Source of the DNA: Pseudoalteromonas phenolica
GTDB taxonomy: Bacteria; Pseudomonadota; Gammaproteobacteria; Enterobacterales; Alteromonadaceae
DNA: 64,000 bases
Direction: 5' to 3'
NCBI RefSeq assembly: GCF_001444405.1
Contig: NZ_CP013187.1
Span: forward strand, 2,170,001-2,234,000
Shown: positions 9,101-18,100 of the stretch, in pieces
Numbering within the stretch: the stretch's first letter is position 1
Layout of the letters: each line of letters begins with the position of its first letter
Notes under the pieces: generated by a model
Databases searched by the model: none
The model's input: the letters and a program-made list of their open reading frames with translations, nothing else
What the model was told of the DNA's origin: nothing
Translations under genes and position numbers: made by a program

Positions 9101-12100
9101 GTATTATTAGTCTGCGCCTCAAAAGTAAAACTATCGTTTACTGCAAGCGGCAAATCATTCACCGCATTAACCGTGATATTCACTTCACCTGCAGAAGAGT
9201 CTAGACTGCCGTCATTCGCGATATAGCTAAAGCTATCTAAGCCGTTGAAATTACTCAATGGTGTATACGTGAATGTATTACCTTGAAGAACAAGTGAACC
9301 ACTTACTGGCTGACGCGATATTGATATAGTCACCGAATCGCCATCTTCATCTGATGTATCGGCCGTAAAGCTGGTTGTACCATCTTCATTAACCAATACC
9401 GTCATATCATTGGCCACTGGCTGGTTATTAACAAACTGAACTTCTATATCGAAAGCGTCTAAGGCTGCTTGAGCGTCACCATCACTGACACTTATTACAA
9501 TATTGCTGTAAAGCCCTTCATCTTCTCTGCTTGGTGTACCAGAGAGCGTGCCTGTTGCACTATCAAACTCAGCCCAAGCGGGTTGGTTGCTGATTAAAAA
9601 TGTAAGTGTGTCATTATCAACATCAGTTGCTTGTGGCGTAAAGGTGTATGAATTATTGTGTACAACCGTCGTATCAGGTGAGCCAGAAATAACTGGTACA
9701 TCATTTATAGCATTGATTGTGAGCGTTACCGTTGCAATATTTGAGTCTAAAGTTCCATCAGTTGCCATAAAGCTGAAACTATCAGAACCATTGAAGTTTG
9801 CATTTGGTGTATACAACCAAGTGGTGTCTGTTTGCTGCTCTAACGTCCCAGAAGCCACACCCGATACAATACTGTAAGTAAGTACATCAGCATCAATGTC
9901 TGTTCCGCTGAGTGTAACTAACAGAGTCTCATCTTCATTCAGTGCTAATGTTTGTGCTTCGACTTCTGGGGCATCATTGATAGGTGTCACGCTTAATAAA
10001 ACAGTCGCTTCATTGGATACCGCTCCGGCTTGGTCTTTTACCGTATAAGTAAAACTATCATCACCGAAGTAATTAGTATTCGCAGTATAAATAATTGTGC
10101 CTTCAGTTGTGACTTCTGCCTGACCGTTTTGGGGAGCACTGACAACTGTCACGCTACTTACATCAAAACTGTCTCCTTCATCCACATCCGTGTCATTACC
10201 CAGAACATTGATTTCGAAAGCACCTTCTTCTTGTAATTCAACGCTGTTATCCACGGCAACTGGTGCATCATTGACAGGAGTTAGTGTTACAGTGACTGTT
10301 GCAGGCAGCGAAGTTAGACCCTCGCTATCTGTCAGTGTGTAAGTGAAACTAAAGATGCCCGTTTGATCTTGGTTTGGTACTACTTCTAATGTGCCATCAG
10401 CCAAAGCAGTAACACTGGCTTTATCATAGATACCTGCGCCATTACCCTGATCTTCCAAGGTAATATTGGCACCATTGAAGCCCTGATCTTCCACGTCAGA
10501 GTCGTTAGAAAGAATATCTAACGTCACTGTCACATCTTCATCAGTTGTGACTGAATCATCGCCTACCACAGGACGGTCATTGATTGCGCCAATGTTCACG
10601 CTCACGGTTGCAGGAGAAGAAACTAACCCTTCATTATCAGCAATCGTATAAGTAAAGCTATCTTCACCGATCTCATTAGAGTTTGGAGTATAAACCGCAG
10701 TACCAGCATCTTGGTCAAACACAACTGAACCGACATTTGGAGCCGTCACTAACGTTATGCTTCCTGTTGGCACGCCCTCTTCAACATCGGTTGCTGCTGC
10801 TCGAATATTAAGTGCTGTAGAAGTTGTATCTTCATCAGTGCTTATGGTCAGATTTGCTGCCTCTGGTGCATCATTTACAGGTGTAATCGTCACAACGACT
10901 GTCGCTTGCTCGGATACATTTAACCCTGTGTCAGCCACAGTATATGTGAAACTATCTTGGCCATTTACATTGCTAGAAGGTGTGTAAGTCGCAATACCAT
11001 TAACAATACTCACTGTACCTTTAGTTGGTTCATTGACAACGACCGCCGATGCCGCGTTAATATCACCTTCGGCGTCGGTATCATTTTTCAATAAATCTAT
11101 CTGAACAGCGGTGTCTTCATTAGTTGTTGTAGTGTCATCCTGAGTAATTGGCGCGTCCGCAACAGGGTTGATAGTTAACGAAACAGTGTGAATACCAGAG
11201 CTCGCATTTTGCAAATCAGTCACTTCAAAGGTAAAGCTATCACTGGTGCTTTCACCGCCATCATGTTGATAGCTGAAGCTTCCGTCAGTATTCAGTGTTA
11301 ATTCGCCATACTGTGGTTGAGTAATCGCAGTGACTGAAAGACTATCATTACTGTCCAAGTCATCATCATTTGCGGTGCTTAATAAGCCTAAAATTTCAGT
11401 AACCGTTAACAATTGACCTTCATCAAGATTAAACGTGTAATCTTGAACCGTTGGCGCATCATTGGTATTTATCACCTCAAGGTTAAAAGTATTCAATGAT
11501 TGAGAAACCATGCCATCACTTACGGTGATGACTATCTGCGCTTGCGACCCCACATTGGCATCTGTAGGAGTACCAGATAAAACGCCCGTTGTAGTATCAA
11601 AGTTAGCCCAACTCGGTTTATTGTTGATAGAGAAAGTTAGCACATCACCCACATCTACGTCTGATGCCGAAGGCGTAAAGCTGTAAAGCGAATCCTCATT
11701 CACACTTGTTGCAGGTGTTCCGCTTATAACAGGCGCGTCATTGGTGTTTATCACGCTTAAAGAGAAAGCATCTAACGAAACCGAAATTGCACCATCGCTT
11801 ACTGAAATGACGATATCATTACTACTGCCCACATCTGCGTTGACAGGTGTTCCTGACAGTGTGCCTGTTTGTGTATCAAAACTTGCCCAAGTAGGCTTAT
11901 TCGAAATGCTGAATGTTAGACTATCGCCATCAATATCTGATGCCGAAGGTGTGAAGCTGTATGCACTGTCTTCATTTACAGAAGTGCTTGGCGTCCCAGC
12001 AATTACAGGGGCGTCATTGACATTAACCACAGTAACGTTAAATGCATCAAGATTAACTGCTTCGGTCCCATCACTCACGCTTATAACAATACCTTGATAA

Positions 12101-15100
12101 ACACCCACATCACTATTACCAGGCGTCCCACTTATAACTCCCGTTGAGGTTGAGAAACTTGCCCATGAAGGTAAATTTGTCACACTGAAAGTCAGGGTGT
12201 CCCCCACATCTTCATCAGATGCAGTTGGCACGAAACTGTACTGTGTATCTTGATCAATACTGCTTATTGGTGAGCCTGATATCACTGGCGCATCGTTAGT
12301 ATTAACGACAGTAATAGAGAATTGCGAAAGCGCTGTGGTTTCAGTGCCATCGTTAACACTTATAGTAATGTCTGAAGTCGTGCCTACATGATCGTTTTCA
12401 GGCGTACCAGAAAGCGTACCTGTTTGAGAATCGAAGTTTGCCCAACTAGGTTGATTCGTTATACTGAATGTCAGTGTATCCTCAGAATCAACATCGTTTG
12501 CTACAGGCGTGAAACTGTACGTGGTGTCTTCATCAACACTGCTTGCAGGTGTGCCCGATATCGTTGGTGCATCATTGGTGTTAACCACGGTGATAGCAAA
12601 TGACGTCAAGCTGGCAGTTTCAGTGCCATCAGTAACACTGATTTCAACGCCTTGATAAGTACCGACATCATCATTAGATGGCGTGCCTGATAAAGTACCA
12701 GTACTGGTATCAAAACTTGCCCATTGAGGCATATTTTGAATACTAAATGTTAGAGAATCACCATCTACATCACTAGAAGTTGGCGTAAAGCTATAAGTGC
12801 TATCTTCATCTACTGTCGTAGCCGGTGAACCAGAAATAACTGGTGTGTCATTCACTGGCGTGACTGTCATAGTTACAGTGGCTTCATTCGACACCGCACC
12901 TGCCGCATCCGACACTGTATAAGTAAATGTGTCTTCACCTGCAAAGTTGTCATTTGGTGTATAAACAATCGCACCTGCAGAAGTGACCTGAGTTTGACCA
13001 CTACTTGGGGCTTGAACAACCGTTACACTTGAAGCATCAAAGCTATCGTTTTCATCAACATCAGTATCATTACCTAATACGTTGACCTCAAACGAGCCTT
13101 CCTCTGCCACTTCTGCAGTGTTAGCGACTGCAACTGGCGCATCATTAACAGGTGCCAGAGTAACTGTAACCGTTGCAGGATCAGACGTTAAACCTTCACT
13201 GTCAGTTAAGGTATAAGTGAAGCTAAACGATCCATTTTCATCTTGCTTAGGTGAAATCTGCAGACGACCATCTGTTAAGATGCTTACGTCAGCTTTGGTA
13301 TAAGCTCCTGCACCATTACCTTGATCTTCTAATGTAATATTTGCACCATTAAAGCCCTGATCTTCAACGTCAGAATCATTATCAAGAACGGATAAGTTGA
13401 CGTTAGCATCTTCATCTGTAGTGACGCTGTCATTGGCAACTGTCGGTTTATCATTCACCGCACCTATTGTTACCGAGACAGTAGCAGGCTCTGAAGTACT
13501 GCCTTCACTATCTGTGATCGTATAAGTGAAAGTATCTGAGCCAGTTTCATTCGCATTAGGTGTGTATACCAATGTGCCTGCGTCTTGATCAATCGCAACA
13601 CTGCCTTTAGATGGTTGAGATGCCAGCGCAATATCGCCCGAAGGCTTGCCGTCCTCGACATCACTCGAGCCTGCACGAACCGCAATTGCGTCACTGGCGT
13701 TATCTTCATCTATGGAAGCTGAATAGTTTTGCACTGTGGGTTGGTCGTTGACCGCCGTGATTGTAATACTTACGGTGGCTTCAGCTGATGTATTTAGCGC
13801 AGCATCTTTCACTGTATAAGTGAAAGTATCTTGGCCATTTTCGTTTGAATTTGGCGTATAAGTCACGACTCCATTTGCAATGCTAACCGAGCCTTTACTA
13901 GGTTGAGTTGCAATTGCCGCAGAAGATGCAACCATGTCATTTTCAGGATCGCTGTCGTTATTTAGCACATCAAAAGTAATAGCCACATCTTCATTGGTTG
14001 TTTGCGTATCGTTGACCGTTGTAGGTGCATCAGCAACAGGCGTCATAGTTAAGGTCACTGTATGAGTTGCTGATTTTGCATTACTGCTGTCGACAACTTG
14101 GTATGTAAAACTATCACTATGATTTTCGCTGCCATCATGAACATAACTAAAACTTCCGTCTGTGTTCAATGACAACTGCCCATATTGAGGTTGTTCCACT
14201 GCGGATATTGTTAATGTATCACTACTATCAGTATCGTCGTCGCTAGCAAGAGTTAATAAGCCATTATTAAAATCTTTTGTTAATGTAGCGCCTTCATCAA
14301 GAGTAAAACTTGTATCTTGTCCTGTAGGCGCATCATTGGTGTTAATAACTTCAATGCTAAATGCCGTAAGATTCGCCGAGTCTATACCATCACTTACACT
14401 TATAGTGATATTAGATGTTGTACCAACATCAGAATCCGTGGGGGTTCCAGATAGCTTGCCGGTTTGGCTATCAAATGACGCCCAACTCGGTTTGTTTGTA
14501 ATACTAAATGTATGAGTATCGTTAGAATCAGAATCAGTGAGTGTTGGAGTAAAATTGTATTCAGAATCTTCGTTTACCGATGTAGCGGGAGAACCCGATA
14601 ACACAGGGGCAACGTTATACTTTTTAGTTACTGTATCTGTGATTGCTTGCGCACTATTGCCCGCAGAATCAGTAACAGTTACAGAAAGGGTTAGTGTACC
14701 TTCATTTAAATTAGTGACATCTAAGTTGTCTAAAGATGCAGTTGAAGCTGTTATATTTGTTGAGCTTTGACTCGATACAGTGCTTACACCATCGGTAATT
14801 GAGTAAGTGAATGAACCTGAACTTTCTAAGCCGCTTAGGCTAAAACTCAAAGCAGATTCATTGCTCTTATTAATAACACTTTGGTCAATTGAGACAGATT
14901 GCCCGGAAGGAGCTTTTGTATCAATTGTAATTGAAAGCTGATTAGAAGCTGAGTTTGAGTTTCCTGCTGCGTCTGTAAATGCTCCAGCATTAACATTAAG
15001 CAAAGCAGAGCCTTCTATATCGCTTGAAGGAGTGAAAGTTGCCGAGTAAGAAGATCCACTGCCTGAAAAGTCAGATAAATTACCATTTGTTGCTGCTATA

Positions 15101-18100
15101 TCTTGAATAGTAAAATCAGAGCTAGACTCACTCAAAACAATCGTGATTTGAGAAGTTTCACCTGATTTTAAGGTCAGTGATGATGTATTAAATGCAGATA
15201 CAGAAGGAACTATACTATCGACAAGTACATTCGATGTTGCACCTACGCTATTCAGCGTCAGCGTTAAATCATTACCTGCTGTATCTTTAAGCGTGCCGCT
15301 ATTTGTGCTCAGCGCACCAACTGAAATACCGTCACTATCAACTAGACCACTTTCAACTGTATATCTGAACGTGAGTGCACTGCTGCCACTGCCGCTGACA
15401 TAGGTCGCATTTTTTGTACTACTGCCCACGGTAATAGCAATGCTTGGTGTGCCATTAGTCGTGTCGATCGTCACATTCTCACTGGTATTGACGGTAAATT
15501 CGAGGTTTTCTCCTGCAATATACGTGTCATTATTAGGCACACTCACGCTTGAAACGGTCGGTACCACACTGTCTACCAGTACGCTTGATGTGGCACCTAC
15601 GCTATTCAGCGTCAGTGTTAAATCATTACCTGCTGCATCTTTAAGCGTGCCGCTATTTGTGCTCAACGCACCAACTGAAATACCGTCACTATCAACTAGA
15701 CCACTTTCAACTGTATATCTGAACGTGAGTGCACTGCTGCCACTGCCGCTGACATAGGTCGCATTTTTTGTACTACTGCCCACAGTAATGGCAATACTTG
15801 GTGTGCCATTAGTGGTGTCGATCGTTACATTCTCACTGGTATTGACGGTGAACTCTAGGTTTTCTCCAGCAATATACGTGTCATTACTAGGCACACTCAC
15901 GCTTGAAACGGTCGGTACCACACTGTCTACCAGTACGCTTGATGTGGCACCTACGCTATTCAGCGTCAGTGTTAAATCATTACCTGCTGTATCTTTAAGC
16001 GTGCCGCTATTTGTGCTCAGCGCACCAACTGAAATACCGTCACTATCAACTAGACCACTTTCAACTGTATATCTGAATGTCAGTGCACTGCTGCCACTGC
16101 CGCTGACATAGGTCGCATTTTTTGTGCTACTGCCCACAGTAATGGCAATGCTTGGTGTGCCATTAGTGGTATCGACCGTCACAATCTCACTGGTATTAAC
16201 GGTGAATTCGAGGTTTTGTCCTTCTACATAAGTGGCGTTACTTGGTACCCCAACGCTTGAAACGGTCGGTACTACACTGTCTACCAGTACGCTTGATGTG
16301 GCACCTACGCTATTCAGCGTCAGCGTTAAATCATTACCAGCTGTATCTTTAAGCGTGCCGCTATTTGTGCTTAGCGCACCAACTGAAATACCGTCGCTAT
16401 CAACTAGACCACTTTCAACTGTATATCTGAACGTAAGTGCACTACTGCCACTGCCGCTGACATAGGTGGCATTTTTTGTAGTACTGCCCACGGTAATGGC
16501 AATGCTTGGTGTGCCATTAGTGGTATCGACCGTCACATTCTCACTGGTATTAACGGTGAATTCGAGGCTTTCTCCTGCAATATACGTGTCATTACTAGGC
16601 ACACTCACGCTTGAAACGGTCGGTACCACACTGTCTACCAGTACGCTTGATGTTGCACCTACGCTATTCAGTGTCAGCGTTAAATCATTACCTGCTGCAT
16701 CTTTAAGCGTGCCGCTATTTGTGCTCAACGCACCAACTGAAATACCGTCACTATCAACTAGACCACTTTCAATTGTATACCTGAACGTGAGTGCACTACT
16801 GCCACTACCGCTGACATAGGTCGCATTTTTTGTACTACTGCCCACGGTAATAGCAATGCTTGGAGTGCCATTAGTGGTGTCGACCGTCACATTCTCACTG
16901 GTATTGACGGTGAACTCTAGGTTTTCTCCTGCAATATACGTGTCATTACTAGGCACACTCACGCTTGAAACGGTCGGTACCACACTGTCTACCAGTACGC
17001 TTGATGTTGCACCTACGCTATTCAGCGTCAGTGTTAAATCATTACCTGCTGCATCTTTAAGCGTACCGCTATTTGTGCTCAACGCACCAACTGAAATACC
17101 GTCACTATCAACTAGACCACTTTCAACTGTATATCTGAACGTGAGTGCACTACTGCCACTGCCGCTGACATAGGTCGCATTTTTTGTACTACTGCCTACG
17201 GTAATGGCAATGCTTGGTGTGCCTCCAGTGGTATTGACCGTCACATTTTCACTAGTGTTGACCGTGAACTCAAGGCTTTCACCTGCAATATACGTGTCGT
17301 TACTTGGCACACTCACGCTTGACACTGTTGGTGCTACAGCATCAATGATGATAGCTTTATTTGCCCCCAATGAGTTAGTTGCTCCTGGCGTTGCTAGAGT
17401 TAATGTTGCGGCATTACCTGCGGCATCATTGATTGTGCCACTATTTAAAGATAAGGAGGTCGAGGATTTATAATCTAAATCAGCACTTTCATCACCTGAC
17501 TGCACGGTATAAGTAAAGCTGAGCGTATCAGTACCAGAGCCAGATACATAACTTGCTTCTCTATCGGTTACTCCAGTTTCTAATGATAAAGACGGCGTGC
17601 CAGTAACATTGACTGACTCAGAAAAAGCAACTGACAATGTTATGGTGTCACCTGCATTATATGAGCCATCAGCATTGCTTGAGGTCACATTGCTGATCGT
17701 TGGCAATGCACTATCAACCAAAATGTTGCTCGTTGCGCCAACACTATTTAGCGTTAATGTTAAGTCATTTCCTACAGAATCCTTAAGTGTGCCGCTATTT
17801 GTGCTCAGCGCACCAACTGAAATACCATCGCTATCGACTAGACCGCTTTCAACTGTGTATCTGAATGTCAGTGCACTACTGCCACTGCCGATGACATAGG
17901 TCGCATTTTTTGTACTACTGCCCACGGTAATGGCAATGCTTGGTGTGCCATTAGTGGTGTCGACCGTCACATTCTCACTGGTATTAACGGTGAACTCTAG
18001 GTTTTCTCCTGCAATATACGTGTCATTACTAGGCACACTCACGCTTGAAACGGTCGGTACCACACTGTCTACCAATACGCTTGATGTTGCGCCTACGCTA

